Below are positions 17,087 to 25,033 of a stretch of DNA of 64,000 nucleotides, piece by piece. Position 1 is the first letter of the stretch; every line of letters begins with the position of its first letter. The stretch is from Duganella flavida (GTDB lineage Bacteria; Pseudomonadota; Gammaproteobacteria; Burkholderiales; Burkholderiaceae_D). A program made the position numbers and the translations under genes. The stretch is taken from NCBI RefSeq assembly GCF_009857445.1, contig NZ_WWCN01000003.1, positions 124,001 to 188,000 of the forward strand. The letters run 5' to 3'. The notes below the pieces were generated by a model. That model had not been told where the DNA came from. It saw only the letters and a program-made list of their open reading frames with translations, and did not search any database.

Positions 17087-19089
17087 CCATGTCTGATCTG
17101 AATCTCACCAATCTGATCTTTGGACGGCTGTCGCTGGAAGCAATTCCTTACCACGAGCCTATCCTGATCGGCACCTTCGCTATGGTGGCGATCGGCGGCC
17201 TCGCGCTGCTGGCTGCCATGTTTAAATTCCGCCTGTGGGGCCCGCTGTGGCGCGACTGGATCACCTCCATCGACCACAAGAAAATCGGCATCATGTACAT
17301 GGTGCTGGGTATCATCATGCTGCTGCGCGGCTTTGCCGATGCACTGATGATGCGTGCGCAACAGGCTATCGCTTTCGGCGATAACCCTGGCTTCCTGCCG
17401 CCGCACCACTACGACCAGGTATTCACCGCCCACGGCACGATCATGATTTTCTTCGTCGCCATGCCGCTGGTTACTGGTCTGATGAACTACGTGGTGCCGC
17501 TGCAAATCGGCGCACGTGACGTTTCGTTCCCGTTCCTGAATAACTTCTCGTTCTGGATGACCACCTTCGGCGCCATGCTGACCATGGTGTCGCTGTTCAT
17601 CGGTGAATTCGGCAAGACCGGCTGGCTGGCGTTCCCGCCACTGTCGGGTATCGCTGCGTCGCCTGACGTCGGGGTTGATTACTACATCTGGTCCTTGCAG
17701 GTCGCGGGTGTGGGTACCACACTATCTGGTGTCAACCTGATTGCGACCATCGTCAAGATGCGCGCACCAGGCATGTCGATGATGAAGATGCCGGTCTTCA
17801 CCTGGACCGCACTGTGCACCAATGCGCTGATCGTTGCGACCTTCCCGATCCTGACCATCACCCTGGCACTGCTGTCGCTGGACCGTATCGCCGGCTTCAA
17901 CTTCTTCACCACCGAACTGGGTGGTAACCCGATGCTGTACGTGAACCTGATCTGGATCTGGGGCCACCCAGAGGTGTACATCCTGATCCTGCCAGTGTTC
18001 GGCGTATTCTCGGAAATCGTTTCGACCTTCTCGGGCAAACGTCTGTTCGGCTACACCTCGATGGTGTATGCAACCGTCGTGATTACCGTGCTGTCCTACC
18101 TGGTATGGCTGCACCACTTCTTCACCATGGGTTCGGGCGCGAGTGTCAACTCGTTCTTCGGTATCACCACCATGATTATCTCGATCCCAACCGGCGCGAA
18201 GATTTTCAACTGGCTGTTCACCATGTACAAAGGCCGCATTCGCTTCACCGTGCCAATGATGTGGACCGTCGGCTTCATGCTGACATTCGTAATCGGCGGT
18301 ATGACCGGCGTGATGCTGGCGGTGCCACCGGCTGACTTCGTGCTGCACAACTCGCTGTTCCTGATCGCTCACTTCCACAACGTGATTATCGGTGGTGTCG
18401 TGTTTGGTCTGTTCGCTGGTATCAACTACTGGTTCCCGAAAGCCTTCGGCTACAAGCTGGATGAATTCTGGGGCAAGGTATCGTTCTGGTGCTGGCTGGT
18501 GGGCTTCTGGGTTGCGTTCACCCCGCTGTACATCATGGGCTTCATGGGCGTGACCCGCCGTATGAACCACTTCGATGATCCATCGCTGCAGATCTACTTC
18601 ATCGTTGCTGCCATCGGTGCACTGATCATTGCTGCTGGTATCGGCGCCTTCCTGGTACAGCTGGGCCTGAGCTATATGAACCGCGACAAGCTGCGCGACG
18701 TCACCGGTGACCCATGGGATGGCCGTACCTTGGAGTGGGCAACTTCGTCGCCACCGCCAGACTACAACTTCGCGTTCACCCCAGTGGTGCACGACAGCGA
18801 TAGCTGGTCGGACATGAAAGCCAACCAGTACAAGCGTCCGTTGAAAGACTTCGTTGACATCCACATGCCGAAAAACACCGGCGCCGGCTTCATCATCTCG
18901 GCCCTGTCGTTTGGCTTTGGCTTCGCCATGATCTGGCAGATGTGGATTCCTGCAGCACTGGCCTTCGTCGCCATGCTGGGTGCGATCATCGTTCACACCT
19001 TTAACTACAAGCGCGATTACTACATCAAAGCTGATGAAGTAACTCGTACCGAAGACGCGCATACTCGTTTCCTGGAAAGCCATGTCTGA
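17083..19089 (+). CDS. cyoB: Cytochrome bo3-type ubiquinol oxidase subunit I
   Basis: A 668-residue haem-copper oxidase catalytic subunit with about 15 membrane helices. Haem and copper ligands are visible: His117 (TAHGTIM), His295 and Tyr299 in WGHPEVY (Cu-B ligand with cross-linked Tyr), His344-His345 (WLHHFF), and His430/His432 (AHFHNV). It reduces oxygen to water and pumps protons. Start is the ATG overlapping the cyoA stop; a second ATG two codons on is equally usable. The stop overlaps cyoC by 8 bases. Confidence 0.96.
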   Translation: MTMSDLNLTNLIFGRLSLEAIPYHEPILIGTFAMVAIGGLALLAAMFKFRLWGPLWRDWITSIDHKKIGIMYMVLGIIMLLRGFADALMMRAQQAIAFGDNPGFLPPHHYDQVFTAHGTIMIFFVAMPLVTGLMNYVVPLQIGARDVSFPFLNNFSFWMTTFGAMLTMVSLFIGEFGKTGWLAFPPLSGIAASPDVGVDYYIWSLQVAGVGTTLSGVNLIATIVKMRAPGMSMMKMPVFTWTALCTNALIVATFPILTITLALLSLDRIAGFNFFTTELGGNPMLYVNLIWIWGHPEVYILILPVFGVFSEIVSTFSGKRLFGYTSMVYATVVITVLSYLVWLHHFFTMGSGASVNSFFGITTMIISIPTGAKIFNWLFTMYKGRIRFTVPMMWTVGFMLTFVIGGMTGVMLAVPPADFVLHNSLFLIAHFHNVIIGGVVFGLFAGINYWFPKAFGYKLDEFWGKVSFWCWLVGFWVAFTPLYIMGFMGVTRRMNHFDDPSLQIYFIVAAIGALIIAAGIGAFLVQLGLSYMNRDKLRDVTGDPWDGRTLEWATSSPPPDYNFAFTPVVHDSDSWSDMKANQYKRPLKDFVDIHMPKNTGAGFIISALSFGFGFAMIWQMWIPAALAFVAMLGAIIVHTFNYKRDYYIKADEVTRTEDAHTRFLESHV

Positions 19090-19711
19090 AATTAACGCAA
19101 ACGGCGCCGTGAGCGCCGACCCAAGCGCGCGTTACTACGTGCGTGAACACCACCCAGAGAACGGCACCTTGCTGGGCTTCTGGATCTACCTGATGAGCGA
19201 CTGCCTGCTGTTCGCCGGCCTGTTCGCCGCTTACGCAGTCCTGGGCCGCAGCTATGCGGGCGGCCCGTCGGGCGCGGAACTGTTTGACCTGCCGCTGGTG
19301 GCCCTGAATACCGGCTTCCTGCTGCTGTCGTCGATCACCTACGGCTTCGCCATGATCGCCTCGCAGCGCAAGAACCTGAAAGCCACCATCGTATGGCTGC
19401 TGGTAACCGGCGCCTTCGGCCTGTGCTTCCTTTACCTGGAGGTGTTCGAGTTCCTGCATCTGATCCACGAAGGTGCTGGTCCGCAGCGTAGCGCGTTCCT
19501 GAGCTCGTTCTTCGCCCTGGTCGGCACCCACGGCCTGCACGTGACCTTCGGTACCGTGTGGCTGGTAACCCTGGTAGTGCAGCTGTCCAAGCACGGCCTG
19601 ACCCACGAAAACAACCGTCGTCTGATGTGCCTGTCGATGTTCTGGCACTTCCTGGACGTGATCTGGATCGGCGTCTTTACCTTTGTCTATCTGATGGGAG
19701 TCCTGCCATGA
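19082..19711 (+). CDS. cyoC: Cytochrome bo3-type ubiquinol oxidase subunit III
   Basis: A 209-residue membrane protein with about five helices, matching the short CyoC form. Typical blocks are [25 protein letters not shown] and [10 protein letters not shown], and it ends with [19 protein letters not shown]. It is a non-catalytic core subunit that stabilises the oxidase. It overlaps cyoB by 8 bases and cyoD by 4. Confidence 0.94.
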   Translation: MSEINANGAVSADPSARYYVREHHPENGTLLGFWIYLMSDCLLFAGLFAAYAVLGRSYAGGPSGAELFDLPLVALNTGFLLLSSITYGFAMIASQRKNLKATIVWLLVTGAFGLCFLYLEVFEFLHLIHEGAGPQRSAFLSSFFALVGTHGLHVTFGTVWLVTLVVQLSKHGLTHENNRRLMCLSMFWHFLDVIWIGVFTFVYLMGVLP

Positions 19712-20118
19712 GCGCACCACATAATCACCATGAGCACGACCACCACGGCCACGACGATCACGGTCATGGCGATGACGGCCACCACGGCAGTCTGAAGGAT
19801 TACGCGATTGGTTTCATCCTGTCGGTCATCCTGACCGCGATCCCGTTCTGGCTGGTGATGAACCACGCGTTCGAGAAATCGAGCACCACGGCCATCGTTG
19901 TGCTGGCATTCGCTGCGGTGCAGGTGATCGTCCACATGGTCTACTTCCTGCACATGAACGGCAAAGCTGAAGGCGGCTGGTCGATGCTGGCTACCGTGTT
20001 CACCGTTGTGCTGTTGTTCATCGTACTGTCCGGTTCGATCTGGGTCATGTACCACATGAACAAGAACATGATGCCGTCGATGGGCAACGACGCCCACAAC
20101 ATGCAAGACATGCAATGA
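19708..20118 (+). CDS. cyoD: Cytochrome bo3-type ubiquinol oxidase subunit IV
   Basis: A 136-residue protein. Three membrane helices follow an unusually His/Asp-rich N-terminus (about residues 4-30, repeated HHEHDHHGHDDH-like motifs), then GSLKDYAIGFILSVILTAIPFWLVM. This N-terminus could bind metal such as copper; that is an inference from composition. The ATG at 19708 overlaps the cyoC stop and is chosen over an upstream in-frame start because the CyoD homology begins there. Confidence 0.93.
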   Translation: MSAPHNHHEHDHHGHDDHGHGDDGHHGSLKDYAIGFILSVILTAIPFWLVMNHAFEKSSTTAIVVLAFAAVQVIVHMVYFLHMNGKAEGGWSMLATVFTVVLLFIVLSGSIWVMYHMNKNMMPSMGNDAHNMQDMQ

Positions 20119-20900
20119 TGACGGGCGCGATTAAGCGCCAACGTCCCCGCGCCCTGCGCGTCATCCTGGCCCTCGTGGCCGGGGTGATGTTTGCAGGGTT
20201 TTTTGCTTTAGGGACGTGGCAAATCTTCAGGCTTCAATGGAAACTGGCGCTGATCGAGCGCGTGGAGCAGCGCGTGCATGCGTCGCCGGTGGCCGCGCCA
20301 TCGCGCGCACAATGGCCGCAGTTGAACGCCGAAGCGGACGATTACCGCCGCGTGCAGTTGAGCGGCGTGCTGCTCGACGGCTCGACCACACAGGTACTGG
20401 CGTCGCTGGATCGCGGCATCGGCTACTGGGTGGTGACGCCGCTGTGCACCGCCGATGGCATCGTGATGATCAACCGTGGCTTCATCGAAGCGGGTGTTGG
20501 CGGATGGAAGCCGCAACCTGCGCCGCCAGCTGCGTCGGCGGATGCTTGCGCAGGCGCGCAAGGCCCGACGGTATCGTTCAGCGGCTTGCTGCGATTGAGC
20601 GAGATGGCAGGGCGCTTGCGCGCTAACGAGCCGTCGCGGAATTACTGGTACACGCGTGACGTCCAGGCGCTTGCTGCGGCGCGCGGTTTGCCGGCTGTCG
20701 CGCCATATTTTGTTGATGCCGATGCGCCGTCCGCGCTCGCTGCAGGTCCGGTTGGCGGCGTACAGCCGAAAGGCGGACTGACGGTGATTTCCTTCGTCAA
20801 CAACCACTTGGTTTATGCTATCACTTGGTACGCACTGGCCCTGATGGTGGTCGCTGCGGTAGTCTGGGTAATCCGAGATGCGCGCAAACAAAAATCCTAA
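20115..20900 (+). CDS. SURF1 family oxidase assembly protein
   Basis: A 261-residue protein with one membrane helix at each end (about 15-35 and 235-255) and a periplasmic middle. FALGTWQIFRLQWKLALIERVEQRV and the ITWYALALMVVAAVVWVIRD tail are SURF1 hallmarks. SURF1 proteins help insert haem a/o into haem-copper oxidases, which fits its place at the end of cyoABCD. The start overlaps the cyoD stop; the stop overlaps the next kinase gene by 23 bases. Confidence 0.9.
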   Translation: MMTGAIKRQRPRALRVILALVAGVMFAGFFALGTWQIFRLQWKLALIERVEQRVHASPVAAPSRAQWPQLNAEADDYRRVQLSGVLLDGSTTQVLASLDRGIGYWVVTPLCTADGIVMINRGFIEAGVGGWKPQPAPPAASADACAGAQGPTVSFSGLLRLSEMAGRLRANEPSRNYWYTRDVQALAAARGLPAVAPYFVDADAPSALAAGPVGGVQPKGGLTVISFVNNHLVYAITWYALALMVVAAVVWVIRDARKQKS

Positions 20901-22245
20901 TCCTTACGATCGTGGCCGGCCCGGTATGCCGGTAGTGGAACCGTTGGCGGCGGTGAATGCCTCCGCCAATACCATCACCCATGCTGCGGGCCACAAGAAC
21001 ATGCAGCAGCTGATCCAGCTGCGCTGGATCGCGGTGGTGGGGCAGATCACCACCATCGCCACTGCCTCCATTTTGCTGGGCGTGCAGCTGCCGATGCCGG
21101 CCATGCTGAACGTGCTGGCTTGCCTGATCGCGTTCAACGTCGCCAGCATCCTGCGCTGGCAAGAGAACCAGGTGGTCTCCAACAGCGAGCTTTTATTGGC
21201 GCTGACGGTGGACGTGGCCAGCCTGACGGCGCAGCTGTACCTGAGCGGCGGCGCCACCAATCCGTTTGTGTTCCTCTACTTGCTGCACGTGATTCTTGGC
21301 GCGGTGCTGCTGGAGACGTGGTCCACGTGGACTATCGTGATCGTCACCGGTGCATGCATCGTCGGGCTGGCACTGTTCTCCGAGCCGCTGCCGCTACCGC
21401 AGGATCACGCACTGGGCATCTTCAGCTTGTACGTGCAGGGGATGCTGATCTGCTTCATTCTGGATGCGGCGCTGCTGGTCATCTTCATCACGCGGATCAC
21501 GCAGAATATGCGCGGCAGCGCAGCCAAGCTGGCGGACTTGCGCCAGCGGGCGGCGGAGGAAGAACACATCGTCCGTATGGGCCTTCTGGCGTCCGGCGCG
21601 GCGCACGAACTGGGGACGCCGCTGGCAACGCTGGCCGTCATTCTCGGCGACTGGAAGCACATGCCTGAATTTAAAGGCAATCCTGAACTACTGGAAGAAA
21701 TCGGCGAAATGCAGACGCAGCTCAAGCGCTGCAAGTCCATCGTCAGCGGGATTTTGCTGTCGGCCGGCGAGACGCGCGGCGAGTCGTCGGCCGCAACCAC
21801 CATCAACACCTTCCTTGATGAGGTGGTGGCTGAGTGGCGCATCGGTCGTCCGGTGGTGGCGTTTGAATTTGAAAACCGCATCACGCCGGACCATCCGGTG
21901 GTATCCGACTCCACGCTCAAACAGATGATCTGCAATGTGCTGGATAATGCGCTGGAAGCTTCACCTGCGTGGCTGCGCATGGAGGCTAGCATTGAACGCA
22001 AGACCTTGGTGCTGCAGGTGACCGACCAAGGCGCAGGCTTCGATCCATCTATACTGGCGCAATTCGGCAAACCATACAACTCCAGCAAGGGCCGTCCCGG
22101 CGGCGGGCTGGGATTGTTCCTGGTGGTGAATGTGGCGCGTACGCTGGGCGGCGAAGTCACGGCGACCAATTTGTCGCAGGGCGGGGCGATGGTGCGTCTG
22201 ACGCTGCCTTTGTCCGCGATTGAAATCGAATCGGAACAACAATGA
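20878..22245 (+). CDS. regB: RegB/PrrB/RoxS-type redox sensor histidine kinase
   Basis: A 455-residue kinase with about six membrane helices (residues 45-205). The RegB quinone-site heptapeptide GGxxNPF is GGATNPF at 124-130. The H-box is GAAHELGTPL with phosphorylated His243. Cys285 (KRCKSIV) matches the redox-active cysteine of RegB. The ATPase part follows (DNALEAS; DQGAGFDP; GGGLGLFLV). RegB proteins sense the quinone pool and oxygen and control respiratory genes. It overlaps SURF1 by 23 bases and regA by 4, tying it to the oxidase operon. Confidence 0.92.
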   Translation: MRANKNPNPYDRGRPGMPVVEPLAAVNASANTITHAAGHKNMQQLIQLRWIAVVGQITTIATASILLGVQLPMPAMLNVLACLIAFNVASILRWQENQVVSNSELLLALTVDVASLTAQLYLSGGATNPFVFLYLLHVILGAVLLETWSTWTIVIVTGACIVGLALFSEPLPLPQDHALGIFSLYVQGMLICFILDAALLVIFITRITQNMRGSAAKLADLRQRAAEEEHIVRMGLLASGAAHELGTPLATLAVILGDWKHMPEFKGNPELLEEIGEMQTQLKRCKSIVSGILLSAGETRGESSAATTINTFLDEVVAEWRIGRPVVAFEFENRITPDHPVVSDSTLKQMICNVLDNALEASPAWLRMEASIERKTLVLQVTDQGAGFDPSILAQFGKPYNSSKGRPGGGLGLFLVVNVARTLGGEVTATNLSQGGAMVRLTLPLSAIEIESEQQ

Positions 22246-22784
22246 CTACAGAAGAAGAACGCGTACTGCTGCTGGTAGAAGATGATGCGGCGTTTGCCCG
22301 TACTTTAGGGCGTTCTTTCGAGCGTCGCGGCTACAAGGTGCTGCTGGCGGAGAACGTGGACGAGGCCAGTGCGCTGCTGGTCGACCACTCGCCGGGCTAC
22401 GCGGTGGTCGACTTGAAATTGAAAGGCAATTCATCCGGCCTGGCCTGCGTGCAGATGCTGCACGAGCATGACGAAGAAATGCTGATCGTGGTGCTGACCG
22501 GTTTCGCCAGCATCAACACGGCGGTAGAGGCGATCAAGCTGGGGGCGTGCCAGTACCTTGCCAAGCCGTCCAACACCGACGATATCGAAGCTGCGTTCGA
22601 GCACGTGGCCGGATCGGCCGACCTCGAACTGACCACGCGTGCCACCTCGGTGAAGACGCTGGAGTGGGAACACATTCACGCCGTGCTGGCGGAGACGGAC
22701 TTCAACATCTCCGAGGCCGCACGCCGCCTCGGCATGCACCGCCGCACCTTGGCGCGCAAACTGGAAAAGCAGAGAGTGAAATGA
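22242..22784 (+). CDS. regA: RegA/ActR/PrrA-type response regulator
   Basis: A 180-residue regulator with a receiver domain (about 9-120, phospho-acceptor Asp57 in YAVVDLKLKGNSS) and a short Fis-type helix-turn-helix at the end (NISEAARRLGMHRRTLARKL), the RegA architecture and length. It is the partner of the RegB-like kinase and probably controls cyo and other redox genes. The ATG overlaps the kinase stop (ATGA form). Confidence 0.93.
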   Translation: MTTEEERVLLLVEDDAAFARTLGRSFERRGYKVLLAENVDEASALLVDHSPGYAVVDLKLKGNSSGLACVQMLHEHDEEMLIVVLTGFASINTAVEAIKLGACQYLAKPSNTDDIEAAFEHVAGSADLELTTRATSVKTLEWEHIHAVLAETDFNISEAARRLGMHRRTLARKLEKQRVK

Positions 22785-23365
22785 GCGAGCAAGGATCCCT
22801 GTTCGATTTCGAACCGCCACCGAAGAACACTGACCGGCTGTTCTTTGCCGCTATGCCGGATCGGAATGCGATCGCCTCCATCCGCGCGCTGGCTGCTGAG
22901 GTCAAGACGCAGCATGGCTTGACGGGCCGCCTGATCGACGACGCCAAACTGCACGCGACCTTGTGCGTGCTGGGCGACTTTCCTCGTATGCCGGATGCGC
23001 TGATCAAGAGCGCCTCCAAAGCCGCCGCACTGGTGGCCGATAGCACGCTGCCATTTAAAGTCAGCTTCGACACCGCGCAGAGCTTTAATACCGGCCCGCG
23101 CCATCGTCCGCTGGTATTGACCGGCACCGAGGGCATAGTAGGCCTCAGTGGCTTCTACAAAAACCTCTCTGGCGCGCTGCTAAGAACCAGCGGCTTGCGC
23201 AACGCACCAAGCTACACGCCGCACGTCACCATGCTTTACGACGACGTCACCGCGTCGCCGCAAAACGTGACGCCGATCGAATGGACCGTACGCGAATTCG
23301 TCCTGCTGCACAGCCATATCGACCAGGGCCGTCCCTACAACATCCTCGCTCGCTGGACGTTCTAA
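22781..23365 (+). CDS. 2'-5' RNA ligase/cyclic phosphodiesterase family protein
   Basis: A 194-residue 2H-phosphoesterase. The two HxT/S motifs are HATL (about residue 68) and HVTM (about residue 151), spaced as in ThpR/LigT proteins. These act on 2',3'-cyclic phosphate RNA ends, but physiological roles are poorly known. The ATG overlaps the regA stop, so translation is coupled to a redox operon. An N-terminal tail (MSEQGSLFDFEPPPKNTDR) precedes the fold, as in many proteobacterial members. Confidence 0.85.
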   Translation: MSEQGSLFDFEPPPKNTDRLFFAAMPDRNAIASIRALAAEVKTQHGLTGRLIDDAKLHATLCVLGDFPRMPDALIKSASKAAALVADSTLPFKVSFDTAQSFNTGPRHRPLVLTGTEGIVGLSGFYKNLSGALLRTSGLRNAPSYTPHVTMLYDDVTASPQNVTPIEWTVREFVLLHSHIDQGRPYNILARWTF

Positions 23366-23367
23366 AC

Positions 23368-23427
23368 CCGGGGTCAGTTCTGCCAATCGCACACGGACTC
23401 ATGTACCAATGGCAGACCTGACCCCGG
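23368..23427. repeat. Long inverted repeat (REP-like) after the RNA ligase gene
   Basis: CCGGGGTCAGTTCTGCCA (23368-23385) pairs with TGGCAGACCTGACCCCGG (23410-23427), 17 of 18 matches around a 24-base loop. It starts 3 bases after the ligase stop. Repeats built on GGGGTCAG are common REP-type elements in many proteobacteria; it could also end transcription. Family assignment needs copies elsewhere in the genome. Confidence 0.55.
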
Positions 23428-23469
23428 ATTTATGGTAGCGTTGTGTTGTCGATTTCTATCGGGGGCATC

Positions 23470-24618
23470 ATGCTTGTCAGGCGTTGTGCTGTGCTGTTTG
23501 TGGAACCGCGCGAGGATCTGGATGTCGATTGGGCGGCCTTGTTTGCAGGGCAGGGCGCGATCGGCGCGACTATTCAATGGGTAGCCCTCGCGCCGCATCT
23601 CGGTGACGAAATCATTATCGATGCCGCTGAATTGGCGGCACTGGGCGGCGTCAGTCTCACACTGTGGCAGGAACGCGCCGCTTGCGAATCGCAATTCGGC
23701 ACCAAGCCTGTAGCGCGCTTGCTGGAACTGGGCCTGCTGCTGAGCGACGCACCGGAAGGCGCACCACTGCGTGAGCGCGACGAAGTACTGCGCTCGCAGC
23801 ACTGGCGTCCTTTGTCCGCTGCCTTGCATATGTACAGCCGCTGGTCTGATATGCGTGTCGACAAGGGTATGCAATTCCCCAGCTTCGAGGAACTGGTCGA
23901 TAATTACGGCACGCCGCCAGCTCCCACTATCGACCGCCGCGACGACGGTCGCAGCATCGCGCTGCCGCAGCCCGAACGCTCGTGCCTCGACGACACGCTA
24001 TTCCAGCGCTACACCGGCCGCAATTTCGATCCCAGCGCAGCGCTGCCGTTAGCCGCTGCATCACGTTTGCTGCAGCGCGCTTTCGGTTCGCAAGGCGAGA
24101 AGGAAATGGCGCCCGATGCTTTCGTGCTGAAGAAGCTCAGTCCCTCGGCAGGCGGCTTGCATCCCACGGAAGTGTATGTGCTGGCGCAGCGCGTAGAGGG
24201 CATCGCGCCCGGCCTGTATCACTATCAACCGACACGCCACGCACTGGAGCCGCTGGCTGAAATGGCGCCCGCCGAAACTGAGGAACTCGCGCTGCGCATG
24301 GTGGCCGACCAGGACTGGTTTCAACCGGCGCCGATGCTGGTGATCTTGGTCTCGCGCGTCGAGCGCAATTTCTGGAAGTACCGCAATCACGCCAAGGCCT
24401 ACCGCGCACTGCTGCTGGACGCTGGTCACCTGTCGCAGACTTTCTACTTGCTCGCCACGGAAGCCGGCATGCCAGCCTTCGTCACCGCCGCCGTCAACGA
24501 GATTGATATCGAACGCGCGCTCGGCCTCGATCCGCTCAAGGACATGGTAGTCGCGGTGTGCGGCTGTGGCCCCGCTTCCGGCGCGCAGAACACGATCGAA
24601 CTTCGCTACGAGCCATAA
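23470..24618 (+). CDS. SagB/ThcOx-family 'peptide maturation' dehydrogenase
   Basis: A 382-residue protein with a C-terminal nitroreductase-like FMN domain (about 165-380: KLSPSAGGLHPTEVYV, GLYHYQPTRHALE, DAGHLSQTFYLLATEAGM) as in SagB dehydrogenases, which oxidise azolines in ribosomal peptides. The N-terminal 150 residues are not typical SagB and match what I recall of the 'putative peptide maturation dehydrogenase' group (TIGR04511). A small NHLP-like peptide gene lies 53 bases past the stop on the other strand, the expected partner type. The ATG at 23470 has GGGGG just before it; an upstream in-frame TTG at 23443 is less likely. No cyclodehydratase is nearby. Confidence 0.82.
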   Translation: MLVRRCAVLFVEPREDLDVDWAALFAGQGAIGATIQWVALAPHLGDEIIIDAAELAALGGVSLTLWQERAACESQFGTKPVARLLELGLLLSDAPEGAPLRERDEVLRSQHWRPLSAALHMYSRWSDMRVDKGMQFPSFEELVDNYGTPPAPTIDRRDDGRSIALPQPERSCLDDTLFQRYTGRNFDPSAALPLAAASRLLQRAFGSQGEKEMAPDAFVLKKLSPSAGGLHPTEVYVLAQRVEGIAPGLYHYQPTRHALEPLAEMAPAETEELALRMVADQDWFQPAPMLVILVSRVERNFWKYRNHAKAYRALLLDAGHLSQTFYLLATEAGMPAFVTAAVNEIDIERALGLDPLKDMVVAVCGCGPASGAQNTIELRYEP

Positions 24619-24622
24619 AAAA

Positions 24623-24651
24623 ATGCCCGGCCCCTCTACGGGACCGGGCAT
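24623..24651 (-). terminator. Rho-independent terminator of the small peptide gene
   Basis: ATGCCCGG (24623-24630) pairs with CCGGGCAT (24644-24651), extended by CCC/GGG past one mismatch. In the minus direction it is followed by a run of seven T (24622-24616 region). It sits 20 bases after the peptide stop and touches the dehydrogenase stop, so it may end both convergent messages. Confidence 0.8.
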
Positions 24652-24671
24652 GTCTGCCGGAGGAGGAGCGT

Positions 24672-24926
24672 TTAGCGCTGGCCGGACAGGAAGAACGGAA
24701 TCGCGCCGGCGGCACTGTCCACTTTATCTTTGATGGCGTGACGGTTCGCAGCGATGACTTCTTTTGCAGGCAGGCTGCGGGTGCTTGGGATCTGGCTGGC
24801 GTCGAGCTTGATGCCCAGTCCACCCAAGGCCAGTTGCGGGTCTTTCAGAAAACTCTGGCGGAAGCTATCGTCGCCGGCGAGTTTGGACAGCAGCAGGTCG
24901 AGGTCTTGCGGGGAATGCGTGGCCAT
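24672..24926 (-). CDS. Putative modified-peptide precursor with NHLP/Nif11-like leader
   Basis: An 84-residue protein. Residues about 8-40 resemble NHLP/Nif11-type leaders (LLLSKLAGDDSFRQSFLKDP, then LGIKLD). The tail ends AGAIPFFLSGQR. It has no Cys and only three Ser after residue 50 (51, 71, 81), so ordinary thiazole or lanthionine chemistry looks unlikely. It fits, as I recall it, the 'putative modified peptide' family (TIGR04509) seen beside SagB-like dehydrogenases, and such a dehydrogenase faces it here. GAAAGGG precedes the ATG, and it has its own promoter-side palindrome and a strong terminator. Whether it is modified or exported is inference. Confidence 0.75.
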   Translation of the reverse strand: MATHSPQDLDLLLSKLAGDDSFRQSFLKDPQLALGGLGIKLDASQIPSTRSLPAKEVIAANRHAIKDKVDSAAGAIPFFLSGQR

Positions 24927-24981
24927 GTCTTACCCTTTCGGTGTTGGGGAAAAAACTGATGCGTGTGGGGAACGCAACTTC

Positions 24982-25005
24982 ATCGTATGACATGCACGAT
25001 ACGAT
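24982..25005. promoter_or_regulatory. Inverted repeat before the peptide gene
   Basis: ATCGTAT (24982-24988) and ATACGAT (24999-25005) are perfect 7-bp arms with a 10-bp spacer, about 56 bases before the peptide start in the only upstream space available. It is a candidate operator. Confidence 0.4.
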
Positions 25006-25033
25006 CTCAAGCCATTTCACGCCTAGCAAATTG

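Noticed and set aside
17722..19083. 453-codon minus-strand frame opposite cyoB
   Set aside because: Shadow frame; cyoB carries all haem ligands on the plus strand.
16085..19711. Possible aa3-type cytochrome c oxidase
   Set aside because: Subunit II lacks the Cu-A ligand set and is a lipoprotein, and a CyoD-type subunit IV follows; quinol oxidase fits better.
24672..24926. Bacteriocin of the lanthipeptide or thiazole type
   Set aside because: No Cys, few Ser/Thr and no cyclodehydratase or LanM nearby; only the more general modified-peptide idea is kept.
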